A DNA stretch of 64,000 bases, from contig NZ_SORE01000031.1 of NCBI RefSeq assembly GCF_004366595.1, forward strand, positions 1-64,000, in the 5' to 3' direction. A program made the position numbers and the translations under genes. The notes under the pieces were generated by a model. That model saw only the letters and a program-made list of their open reading frames with translations. It did no database searches and was not told where the DNA came from. Below, in pieces: positions 35,409 to 43,630 of this stretch. Positions within the stretch are counted from its first letter, which is position 1, and the number at the start of each line of letters is the position of its first letter. This DNA comes from Paraburkholderia rhizosphaerae. Lineage in GTDB: Bacteria > Pseudomonadota > Gammaproteobacteria > Burkholderiales > Burkholderiaceae.

Positions 35409-35790
35409 GAAAGTTCTCCTAACAAGGAATAGATGGGTCTTGCGGTTCGTTTGAGCATTCTGTCTGCTCGGACGTCACCAACGCACAGGCTGTGCCAGGC
35501 GCGCGATCAGACAGCCGCAAAGCGATCAGGCCGTTGCCGCACAAGGGCCTATCCGCTTGAGACGCAATCGGCGCGCTCCGTGCGCGACGACCGGCAACGC
35601 CGATGATGACGGTTCGAGGCCAACGGATTGCCCAACGTAGTTGGCCGCTTCGCAACACATCCGGTTTGCGCAACACGCGGCCAAATCCGTTTGCGAAACA
35701 GAAACGTGCGGGCTACTATCGAACGAGCGCATGTAATTGATTACGACAGGATCTCTCTTATCCCAACGAGCGCTGCATCGCTTCGCACCC
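35409..35790. other. Intergenic region between divergent P4 and the kinase gene
   Basis: 382 bp. Holds the sigma54 site of P4 and the unassigned promoter of the kinase gene. No further gene seen. Confidence 0.5.
35483..35497 (-). promoter_or_regulatory. sigma54 promoter of peptide P4
   Basis: On the minus strand: TGGCACAGCCTGTGC, GG and GC separated by 10 bases. Nearly the same sequence precedes P5 (TGGCACAGCGTATGC). 5' leader of roughly 60 nt. Confidence 0.72.
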
Positions 35791-37980
35791 ATGGCCAACC
35801 TTGCGCATCTGATCCGGGACTACCAGAGCGGCGCGCTTTCGCACGATGCGTTCGTCGCACAGCTCGACAACACGCTGACGACCGAAGGCCTCAGTGCGGC
35901 GCGGTTGCGCGAAATTCTCGACGACGCGCACGCACGCATGCCGCTGCCGGCGGATCTTCATGCGGAAGTGCGCCGCAGAATCGAACAATTGCCGGTGTCG
36001 AACCTTGCCGGAGGCGGCGAGGAAACGCGGGTGCAAACAACGCCGGGGCAAGCCGGCGTCGATGTGCCGCCAGCGCCACCGTCATCGCCGTCGTCACCAT
36101 CGGGTACCTTCGGCGCGACGCTTGCGCAAGGCGCTGCGTCCGACCAGGTGAAAAGCACCGGCGATACGCTGAACAATCGCTTCGTGCTCGAAGAATGTCT
36201 GGGCGTAGGCGGAATGGGCACCGTCTACAAAGCGCTCGATCTGCGCAAGCTCGAAGCATCGGATCGCAAGCCGTATGTGGCGATCAAGGTGCTCAATGTG
36301 CAATTCCGCGGCAATCCGAAGTCGCTGATCGCGCTGCAGCGCGAAGCGCGCAAGGCGCAGGTGCTCGCGCACCGGAACATCGTCACGGTGTACGACTTCG
36401 ACCGCGACGGCGCGATTGTCTATCTGACGATGGAGTATCTGTCCGGCAAGCCGCTTAGCCAGATTTTGCGGACACCGGATTTTCACGGCATGCCGGTTAG
36501 CGCGGCGCTGCCGATCGTGCGCGGCATGTCGGCTGCGCTTGCGTATGCGCACGAGCGCGGCTTCGTGCATTGCGATTTCAAGCCGGCGAATGTGTTCCTG
36601 ACCGAGCAAGGCGAAGTGAAGGTGATCGATTTCGGCATCGCGCGCGTATTTCAGCGCACCGAGGAGGAAAACGACGCAACCGTGTTCGACCCAGGCAGTC
36701 TTGGTGCGTTGACGCCCGCGTATGCGAGCCCGGAAATGCTTGAACATCTCGAGCCCGATCCCCGCGACGATATCTATGCGCTAGGTTGCATCACGTACGA
36801 GCTGCTCACCGGGCGGCATCCGTTCGACCGGTTGTCGGCAACCCAGGCGCGCGCTGCGCATCGGCAACCGGAGAGGCCGGAGCAGGTCAGCACGCGGCAA
36901 TGGCGCGCGCTGCGTGCGGCGCTGTCATTCGATCGGGCAACGCGCATGCCGACCGTCGCGCGCTTTGTCGAAGAGTTTTGCAGCGACGACCCGCGCGCGG
37001 CGAACGGCAAGGCGAGCGGCCACGGCGCGGCGGGCAACGGCAGCGGCGCGTTCGCATCGCTGTCCGGCTGGCCGCTGAAAACAGGCATCGCGGGGCTAGT
37101 GGTGCTGGTTGCGGCGGGCGTCGGCGTGGTCCGGTATCGTGCGTCGCATGTCGAACCGGATGCCGATCGGCAAACATCCGCGGCTTCGGAAACGTCGGCG
37201 CCGGTTGCATCGGAGGCCTCGGCTCAGCCGGCTGCGTCCGCCGTGGTACAACAGCCGGCAGCGCAAAACGGCGCGCCCGCGTCGCATGCGGTGACCGCAC
37301 CGCCACCGACGCTCGCGATGCTTGCGCCCTTGCTTGCGAAAGTGCCTTGTTCCGCGCTCGCACCTGCCATTCATGATCGCGCAGTGCACTTGCGCGGCTT
37401 CGTCGGTCAGCCGGGCGATATCGGCAGGCTGAAGGAAACGGTCGCCGCAATCCCCGGTGTCGAGGCGGTCAATCTCGATGTGCAGTCGCTCGGTGCGGAC
37501 AAATGCGAGGTGCTCGATGCGTACGCGCCATACTGGGTGCGCAACTGGCAAGCAGGCCACGTGGCGGCGCTGCATACTCGCGCACCGGGCGGACAGCTGA
37601 CCGAAGGCGATCCGCTGGTCGTCGACGTGTCGACGCCGGGTTACGACTCGTATGTGAACGTCGACTATTTCGTGCTTGACGGCAGTGTCGTGCATATGGT
37701 GCCAGGGCCGCGTGCGAAGGACAATCAGGCGCCGCCGCACCATTTGGCGACGGTTGGCGCGGCCGGCGACTGGATCGTGTCGAAACCGTTCGGCACGGAA
37801 ATGGTCGTGCTGCTGACTACGCCGGCGCCGCTGTTCGACAGCCTGAGGCCGGAAAGCGAGTCGCGTGCCGATTATTTGCGTGCGCTCGACGCGAGGCTCA
37901 GGCAGATCGCCGCGAAGTACGGGCAGGACCGGATCGCCGCGGATATTGTGCCGATCACAAGCCACGCGCGCGGACAGTGA
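35791..37980 (+). CDS. Membrane Ser/Thr protein kinase with DUF4384-like extracytoplasmic domain
   Basis: 729 residues, start at MANLAHLIRDYQSG. Kinase domain ~131-395: glycine loop LGVGGMGTVYKA, VAIKVL lysine, catalytic loop HCDFKPANV (Arg of HRD is Cys), DFG in VIDFGIA, and YASPEM. A membrane helix (~430-447) follows, then an Ala/Pro-rich linker and a C-terminal domain like DUF4384 (ALHTRAPGGQLTEGDPLVVD, YVNVDYFVLDGSVVHM). It probably phosphorylates FHA-binding partners, the double-FHA protein at 43631 being the obvious one. Similar kinase/FHA/phosphatase sets regulate type VI secretion. Confidence 0.88.
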   Translation: MANLAHLIRDYQSGALSHDAFVAQLDNTLTTEGLSAARLREILDDAHARMPLPADLHAEVRRRIEQLPVSNLAGGGEETRVQTTPGQAGVDVPPAPPSSPSSPSGTFGATLAQGAASDQVKSTGDTLNNRFVLEECLGVGGMGTVYKALDLRKLEASDRKPYVAIKVLNVQFRGNPKSLIALQREARKAQVLAHRNIVTVYDFDRDGAIVYLTMEYLSGKPLSQILRTPDFHGMPVSAALPIVRGMSAALAYAHERGFVHCDFKPANVFLTEQGEVKVIDFGIARVFQRTEEENDATVFDPGSLGALTPAYASPEMLEHLEPDPRDDIYALGCITYELLTGRHPFDRLSATQARAAHRQPERPEQVSTRQWRALRAALSFDRATRMPTVARFVEEFCSDDPRAANGKASGHGAAGNGSGAFASLSGWPLKTGIAGLVVLVAAGVGVVRYRASHVEPDADRQTSAASETSAPVASEASAQPAASAVVQQPAAQNGAPASHAVTAPPPTLAMLAPLLAKVPCSALAPAIHDRAVHLRGFVGQPGDIGRLKETVAAIPGVEAVNLDVQSLGADKCEVLDAYAPYWVRNWQAGHVAALHTRAPGGQLTEGDPLVVDVSTPGYDSYVNVDYFVLDGSVVHMVPGPRAKDNQAPPHHLATVGAAGDWIVSKPFGTEMVVLLTTPAPLFDSLRPESESRADYLRALDARLRQIAAKYGQDRIAADIVPITSHARGQ

Positions 37981-38024
37981 AGCGCGCGTACGTTGTGCGG
38001 TTTCGCTTTCGCGTCGCGCGTTCG

Positions 38025-39977
38025 TTATTTCAGGTCCTTCGCGACGCGGAAGCCATCTTGAGATTGGCGCACGCTCTGGCTGTACTTGAAACGCGTGGAC
38101 GTCAACATGTAGTCGCCGCCTTCGCGCCATGAACCGCCGCGAATCACGCGCATGTTGCAGCCGGGCGCATCCCATGCCCGCCCGTCGTTCGGCGCGTTCT
38201 GGTATGAGTTGTGCCAGCAATCGCTGACCCATTCCCATACGCTGCCGTTCATGTCGTGCAGGCCATACGGGTTCGGTGCGAAGGATCCGATGGTCTCCGG
38301 CCCTTCCTTGTGCCACGGGTCGCCGCAGTCCTTGCAATTGGCCTGGCCTTTGCGCATCTGGTCGCCCCACCAGTATTTGGTCGTCGTGCCTGCGCGGTCC
38401 GCGTATTCCCATTCCGCTTCGGTCGGCAGACGGTATGGTTTTCCGGTCGTTTTCGCCAGCCATTTGACGTACAACTGTGTATCGTCCCAACTGAGATCGC
38501 GCGCCGGCGCATTTTTGACAGTGTTGCTCTCCGGCGACAGACGCGGACAGCCATTCGCATCCGCGCATGCATTCCATTGCTCGACCGTCACTTCGTACTT
38601 GCCGATTGCAAAAGGCGCGCTGATCGTCACGCGGTGAGGTGGCTTTTCGGATGGGTCGTCGGAATTGCTGCCCATCGTGAATGACCCCGCGGGCAAGGGC
38701 ACCATCACCGGGCATGCCGCGCAGTCCTTGCTTTCGCCGCTTGCGGTCACTGTCGCTTTGGCCGGCGATTGTGCGGCCGTTGGCGCAGCGGGTGCGGGTG
38801 TGGCCGCCGCAGCGGGGCGCTGTTGGGCTGCCGGCGCGGCGGGCGCTACGGCTTGCGGCGCAGGCGCGGACGGTGCGGCAGGCGTTGCCTGTGGTTTTTG
38901 CGCACCCGAGGCTGCCTTGAGCCGCTCGATGCGCGCGCGTGCGAGCGTCGCAAAGCGTCCGTTCGGATAGGCCTTCAAATAGGCCTCGTAGTCGCTCGCG
39001 TAGTTGCTGTCCTTGATCGAGTCCCAGAACGTCAGTTCGTATTGCTCGTTGCTGTCCTTCGGCATGATGCCGCGGGTTTGCATCTGCGCTGACGCGGCGT
39101 CAGGTGCTTCCAGCGCTTGCGCCAGTGTGATGTGCGGCACTCCGCCTCGCTGCAGTTGTGCGCCATCGGTCAGCTCCAATGCGTCGCTCAACGTCGACGA
39201 CATCCATGGCTTTTGTCGCCCATGTGTCACCTGCGCGACTTCAGCCGACGCACGCTCGAACATCGTGCCGACGTTCTCGCCGTGCGCGCTTTGAAGCTCA
39301 CGTAGCCATGCAGAGGTCAGCAAGCCGTGCTGCAAACCATCCAGCGCAAGTCCGCCGGGGGCCGTCGCGTACACAATCAGGGTTTGGCTGGGCACTGCCG
39401 GCAGCGCGGCGTCGGATTGCGCGGGTGGCGCGAACGGTTGTGCAAGGCATGCGTCGAGTACCAGCACGTTGCGCTGCTGCGCACGCGTTGCGGACATCAC
39501 GCGCAGCACCGCGCTCACGTCGACTCCGTTGCGCACCAATGCCGCCGGTGCGCGCATATCGCTGCCCGTTGGGAGCAGCAAGGTCGAATGCGATGTTTGA
39601 ATGGCGTGGCCAGCGAAGTAGAAAAGACCCGTGCCGCCCGCTTGCAGACGTTTGCCGAATTCGGCAATTGCCTCATTCATTTGTTGCGGCGTCGCGTCGG
39701 GCGCGCTGATGACGTCAAAACCTAGCGCCGCTAAAGCTGCGGCGATTGCCTGTGCATCGCGTCGGGTGTTTGAAAGCGGGCTAACCGGATAGTCGCCGTT
39801 GCCGATCACAAGCGCGACCTTACGTTCAACGACATCGGGGCCTGGATCGGCAATGGCCGCCGGCCGCCCTGTGACTCGCGCTGCTTCGTCGACAGCCCGG
39901 ACAAGATTCGTGTCCGCCACGGCCGCTTGTGCGTTGCCGACCCCGATCAGGCATACCAGCAGGAGTTTTCGCCACAT
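38025..39977 (-). CDS. Secreted caspase-like peptidase fused to a formylglycine-generating-enzyme-like domain
   Basis: About 650 residues. Signal peptide MWRKLLLVCLIGVGNAQAAV; the ATG at 39977 or the one at 39983 may start it. The C14 caspase-like domain (~55-250) has ALVIGNGDY, the catalytic His in FYFAGHAIQ and the Cys in LVLDACLAQP. A Pro/Ala linker follows. Residues ~420-650 are SUMF1/FGE-like (LPAGSFTMGS, YRLPTEAEWEYA, GLHDMNGSVWEWVSD, RVIRGGSW). Periplasmic. Two cysteines near KDCGDPWHKEG suit FGE folds, but most bacterial FGE-like domains do not make formylglycine. Convergent with the kinase gene, 45 bp apart. Confidence 0.87.
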   Translation of the reverse strand: MWRKLLLVCLIGVGNAQAAVADTNLVRAVDEAARVTGRPAAIADPGPDVVERKVALVIGNGDYPVSPLSNTRRDAQAIAAALAALGFDVISAPDATPQQMNEAIAEFGKRLQAGGTGLFYFAGHAIQTSHSTLLLPTGSDMRAPAALVRNGVDVSAVLRVMSATRAQQRNVLVLDACLAQPFAPPAQSDAALPAVPSQTLIVYATAPGGLALDGLQHGLLTSAWLRELQSAHGENVGTMFERASAEVAQVTHGRQKPWMSSTLSDALELTDGAQLQRGGVPHITLAQALEAPDAASAQMQTRGIMPKDSNEQYELTFWDSIKDSNYASDYEAYLKAYPNGRFATLARARIERLKAASGAQKPQATPAAPSAPAPQAVAPAAPAAQQRPAAAATPAPAAPTAAQSPAKATVTASGESKDCAACPVMVPLPAGSFTMGSNSDDPSEKPPHRVTISAPFAIGKYEVTVEQWNACADANGCPRLSPESNTVKNAPARDLSWDDTQLYVKWLAKTTGKPYRLPTEAEWEYADRAGTTTKYWWGDQMRKGQANCKDCGDPWHKEGPETIGSFAPNPYGLHDMNGSVWEWVSDCWHNSYQNAPNDGRAWDAPGCNMRVIRGGSWREGGDYMLTSTRFKYSQSVRQSQDGFRVAKDLK

Positions 39978-40156
39978 ATTCAATCCTGTCCGCGTTGGAC
40001 CGTTTAAATGTACGGGACGTCTCGCAGGCCATCATCGAAAAGATAGCACGCAGTCCGAACGTCAGAACGTTAACGAGTGTCGCGTATCTTTTTGGCAAGT
40101 TCCGTCCTAAGCTAGCAGAACCGCGAAGTCCTGACCTTCCATCGGGAGAATGCGCC

Positions 40157-40609
40157 ATGCAAAGAACAAGAATGCCAGGCGTGCTAGCCGCGCTGTTCAT
40201 TGCGTCGGCCGTTAGCGTCGGTCTGGGTCCATCGACCGCACACTCCGCCGCGCAAACTCCGTCGCCGCCAGGCGCACAGGAGTACATCATCTGGCCGTAC
40301 GACGGCGCGGTCATCACCGGCGGCAAGTTGTGGGTCCGGATGGGCTTGCGCAATATGGGCGTGTGTCCAAAGGGCGTCAACGTGCCCAATACCGGCCATC
40401 ACCATCTGCTGATCGACACGGACTTGCCGCCGCTCGACCAGGAAATTCCGTCCGATCGTCAGCACCTGCATTTCGGCGCGGGCGAGACCGACGCGCGCAT
40501 CGAACTGCCGCCCGGCAAGCACACGCTGCAACTGCTGCTAGGCGATCAGAACCATGTACCGCACGTGCCGCCGGTGTACTCGAAGAAGATCACGATCATC
40601 GTCAAATAG
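40157..40609 (+). CDS. DUF4399 secreted protein, copy 1
   Basis: 150 residues. A signal peptide ends near STAHSAAQ. The DUF4399 core has WPYDGAVITGGKLWVRMGLRNMGV, the His cluster NTGHHHLLIDTDLP, RQHLHFGAGET and LPPGKHTLQLLLGD. The His residues suggest metal binding; function unknown. GGGAGAATGCGCC precedes the ATG. In tandem with a second copy 59 bp downstream, inside the peptide-secretion locus. Confidence 0.85.
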   Translation: MQRTRMPGVLAALFIASAVSVGLGPSTAHSAAQTPSPPGAQEYIIWPYDGAVITGGKLWVRMGLRNMGVCPKGVNVPNTGHHHLLIDTDLPPLDQEIPSDRQHLHFGAGETDARIELPPGKHTLQLLLGDQNHVPHVPPVYSKKITIIVK

Positions 40610-40668
40610 TGTCCGCGCCGGACCTTGCGGCGCGCGGGGCCGATGAGCGCCGACGGGAGAACCCAACC

Positions 40669-41103
40669 ATGTACAAGATCCTTGCCGCAGCCGTGCTTGC
40701 CGCGTCGATGTGCGCCTTCGTGTCGAATACGGCATTGGCCGGCACGACGCCGGCGCCACGCGATGCGATCGCCTATATCGGCTATCCGAACGACGGCCAG
40801 ATCGTGCCGGCCAACAAGCCGTTTCGCGTATGGTTCGGGCTGCGCTATATGGGCGTCGCGCCCAAGGGTGTCAAATATCCGAACACCGGTCATCATCATC
40901 TGCTGATCGATACCGATTTGCCGCCAATGGACCAGGAGATTCCGTCGGATCGCCAGCATCTGCATTTCGGCGCGGGCGAAACGGAAACGATGATCGAATT
41001 GCCGCCCGGTAAGCACACGCTGCAGCTGCTGATGGGCGACGATAAGCATGTGCCGCATGATCCGCCGATCTACTCGAAGAAGATCACCGTGATCGCGAAG
41101 TGA
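40669..41103 (+). CDS. DUF4399 secreted protein, copy 2
   Basis: 144 residues, signal peptide to TALAG, then the same core as copy 1: NTGHHHLLIDTDLPPMDQEI, RQHLHFGAGETETMIELPPG, and the closing YSKKITVIAK. The two copies are near-identical over the central 60 residues, so a tandem duplication. CGGGAGA before the ATG. Upstream of the sigma54-controlled peptide P5, with 254 bp between. Confidence 0.85.
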   Translation: MYKILAAAVLAASMCAFVSNTALAGTTPAPRDAIAYIGYPNDGQIVPANKPFRVWFGLRYMGVAPKGVKYPNTGHHHLLIDTDLPPMDQEIPSDRQHLHFGAGETETMIELPPGKHTLQLLMGDDKHVPHDPPIYSKKITVIAK

Positions 41104-41265
41104 AGTGTGGCTGTCGCGCCGACACCCGCAAGCATGCTGTTGGTTTCGGCCCATCGGTTCCGGACCGTGGCGCGTCTGTCGAAGCGCTCGTAAAATCCGG
41201 ACGACAAAAAGAAAAGGCCTTATTTTCAAGGCATTGCGTGAATCGAGCCAACGCGCGTTCATCAT

Positions 41266-41280
41266 TGGCACAGCGTATGC
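41266..41280 (+). promoter_or_regulatory. sigma54 promoter of peptide P5
   Basis: TGGCACAGCGTATGC with GG-N10-GC spacing. 78 bp before the P5 start, giving a ~65-nt leader. Matches the P4 promoter at 12 of 15 positions. Confidence 0.75.
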
Positions 41281-41357
41281 GTTAGTCACACCCGAGCAGA
41301 CAAAGAATGCTCGAAGCTGAAAACGCAATCCTGCGTCCACCTCTTAGGAGAACTGTG

Positions 41358-41627
41358 ATGACCTCGCTGACGATCAAAGACCTGCACGTTACCGAACAAC
41401 TCGATAGCAAAGCGATGAAAGCCGTGCGCGGTGGCTTTATCGCTTACCCGTACTTCCCCAGCCTGTCGTTCAAGTTCGACGGCAGCAAGACCGTCAGCGC
41501 GCAACAGCTGATCGACCAGTCGCAGTCGATCAACAACGTGAGCGGCAATGGCAACGCGTTCGCGAAGAACTTCGACACGACGATTACGCCGACGATGACC
41601 GCGACGAACAACGTCAACGTTCATTAA
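41358..41627 (+). CDS. Double-glycine leader peptide P5 (89 aa)
   Basis: Leader MTSLTIKDLHVTEQLDSKAM then KAVRGG, GG at 25-26, TTAGGAG ribosome site. The 63-residue core begins FIAYPYFPSLSFKFD and ends TATNNVNVH; QQLIDQSQSINNVSGNGNAF is in the middle. Almost a copy of P4 but on the opposite strand 6 kb away. Aromatic N-terminus, Asn/Thr-rich C-terminus, no cysteine, so disulfides or lanthionines are ruled out. Confidence 0.8.
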   Translation: MTSLTIKDLHVTEQLDSKAMKAVRGGFIAYPYFPSLSFKFDGSKTVSAQQLIDQSQSINNVSGNGNAFAKNFDTTITPTMTATNNVNVH

Positions 41628-41981
41628 GACGGCCTGACGGCTCCGCGGAGGCTGGACCGGGCCTTCCGCGGGCCGCGCTGAAAGCTTGATCGCGGTAGCC
41701 ACGGTCGCGCATCAAAAAGTCATAAGCAGAATCGTCCTTTCCACACGATCCGTCCGACGGTCGCACGCGAAACGCACGCACTCCCGAACGCGCGAATTCA
41801 CGCAGACATCGATAGAGATGCTGCGCGGGACGTGCTTTACTTGAATCGCGTATTCGCTGTGCGGCATTGCCGGGATCGTTCGGAGAATACCGTGTTCGCG
41901 TTGCCTCGTTCATTGGTTCGCCGCTTGCCGGGCTACATCCGCAGCCACGTCGTGCTACGACTGCACGATCGCCGGACGTGC
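41628..41981. other. Intergenic region between P5 and the outer-membrane factor
   Basis: 354 bp. A GC-rich hairpin at about 41643-41671 (CCGCGGA ... TTCCGCGG) follows P5 and may end its transcript. An extended reading of the next gene begins at 41832, but residues before the lipoprotein signal look non-coding. Confidence 0.45.
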
Positions 41982-43397
41982 ATGCGCGTGTCTGTCGCCG
42001 CAGCTCAGGCGCTGCTAACGGTCGCATTGCTCGGGGGCTGCATCGACGCGCACGTGCCGGAATACCATCGCCCGGACACACCGGAGAAGACAGCGTGGAC
42101 CGATCGCACCGGCTCATCGATCTCCGCTGCGAACACCATCGAACCGGACTGGTGGAAGACGTTTCAGGATCCGTATCTGAATACGCTGATCGCGAAATCG
42201 ATCGACGGCAACTTCGACATCAAGATTCTCGCGGCGCGCATCAATGTCGCCGGTGCGCAAATTGCCGAAGCAAACGCAGGCGCGTTGCCGACCATGGACC
42301 TTGGCGCCGGCGCGAGTTTCCAGAAGACGACAGGCTCACCGCTTTCGCGGCAGTACAACCTGGCGACCCAGGTGAACTGGGACATCGACATCTGGGGCAA
42401 GGTCGAGAAGGGCGTGCAGGCGCAAAAAGCCGAATTTCGCGCGAGCGAAGCCGATTGGCGCGCGGGATACCTGGAACTCGTGTCGAACGTGTCGAGCACC
42501 TATTTCCAGATCCTGCAGTTTGACGACCAGATCGACGAGCAGCAAAAGATGATCGACGCAAACCGCCAGATTCTGACGATTTTCGAAGGGATGAGCGCGA
42601 ACGGTTTGATTCCGAAGACGCAAGTGTTGCGGCAGCAGGCCGAAATCAACCGCCTCACAAAAGATCTGCTCGATTTGCGCCGCTCGCGCGAACTCGCGAA
42701 CAACGCGCTGTGCACATTGATCGGCGTGCCGGCCGGTGAGTACAAGGTGCCACCCGGGCACTTGCAGCAACGCGTGCAGTTGCCGCCGGTGCCGGCTGGC
42801 CTGCCGTCACAGCTGCTCGCGCGGCGGCCCGACATTGTCGCGTCGGAATTGCGCGTGCTCGAAGCGTATGACCTGGTCGGCGAAGCGAAGCTCGCGCAGC
42901 TGCCGACGGTCAGTCTGACCGCGCACGGTGGCACTGCGAGCCTCGCTTTGTCGGACTTGCTGAAATCGTTCACGTTCGGCTTGATGCCGAGCATCAACAT
43001 TCCGATTCTCGACCCCGGCACGCGTGCCCATGTGAAGACCACCGAAGCGCAAGCGACGGTCGCCGAGCAGGAATACCGGCGCACGGTGATGGGCGCGTTT
43101 GAAGAAGTCGAGAGTGCGCTCGTTAGTCTGAATGCGCACAAGGCGCAGCGTGTCGAGTTGCTGCAGCAGGTCGAGCGTCTGCGGATTGTCGCGGATCAGG
43201 TGAATTCGCAGTTGAAAGAAGGGGTGATTTCCCAACTCGATGTATTCGAAACCGACCGGTCGTACCTCGAGGCGCAACTCGAACTGTTGCTGAACCATCA
43301 GCAGATTCTGTCGGACACGGTGTTGCTTTATAAGGCACTGGGTGGCGGCTGGCCGCCAGTCGATATCCAGATGCAGGTGAATGACGTCAAGCAGTAG
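41982..43397 (+). CDS. NodT/OprM-type outer-membrane efflux lipoprotein
   Basis: 471 residues starting MRVSVAAAQALLTVALLGGC, a lipoprotein signal with lipobox LGGC. Two outer-membrane efflux (OEP) repeats follow: WWKTFQDPYLNTLIAKSI, NWDIDIWGKVEKG, RRPDIVASELRVLEAYDLVGEAK split as RRPDIVASELRV, and AQATVAEQEYRRTVMGAFEEVESAL in the second repeat. It should trimerise as a channel-tunnel. In this locus it is the likely outer-membrane exit for the HlyD/ABC exporter. The ribosome site is weak; the start is set by the lipobox. Confidence 0.87.
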   Translation: MRVSVAAAQALLTVALLGGCIDAHVPEYHRPDTPEKTAWTDRTGSSISAANTIEPDWWKTFQDPYLNTLIAKSIDGNFDIKILAARINVAGAQIAEANAGALPTMDLGAGASFQKTTGSPLSRQYNLATQVNWDIDIWGKVEKGVQAQKAEFRASEADWRAGYLELVSNVSSTYFQILQFDDQIDEQQKMIDANRQILTIFEGMSANGLIPKTQVLRQQAEINRLTKDLLDLRRSRELANNALCTLIGVPAGEYKVPPGHLQQRVQLPPVPAGLPSQLLARRPDIVASELRVLEAYDLVGEAKLAQLPTVSLTAHGGTASLALSDLLKSFTFGLMPSINIPILDPGTRAHVKTTEAQATVAEQEYRRTVMGAFEEVESALVSLNAHKAQRVELLQQVERLRIVADQVNSQLKEGVISQLDVFETDRSYLEAQLELLLNHQQILSDTVLLYKALGGGWPPVDIQMQVNDVKQ

Positions 43398-43475
43398 GGA
43401 AAACCCGGCGCTCTTCATTCTGGGCTCGCCGGATAAAGATGTGAAGCACCGCTTTTAATCCGCTCGATCAGAAAA

Positions 43476-43503
43476 TTGACTACCGTGATGCGTGACTTAC
43501 AAT
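43476..43503 (+). promoter_or_regulatory. sigma70-type promoter of the FHA-HlyD-PPIase-ABC operon
   Basis: TTGACT (43476-43481), 16-bp spacer, TACAAT (43498-43503). Good matches to -35 and -10. Start of transcription near 43510, giving a ~120-nt leader before the FHA gene. Confidence 0.6.
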
Positions 43504-43630
43504 CGCTGTGTGCCGGCCGCCCGGTGTTCCGGGCCGCTCGCGCGCCATCCGCCGCGCTTCCTGACGGCATTCCTCTGACGCTTCGGTTCAACGCATGCGC
43601 CAGCGGGTATACGCTTAGTGATGCAGAGAG

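Noticed and set aside
37096..38715. 539-residue minus-strand reading spanning the 3' ends of the kinase and the caspase/FGE gene
   Set aside because: Overlaps two supported genes, Arg-rich and lacking any domain.
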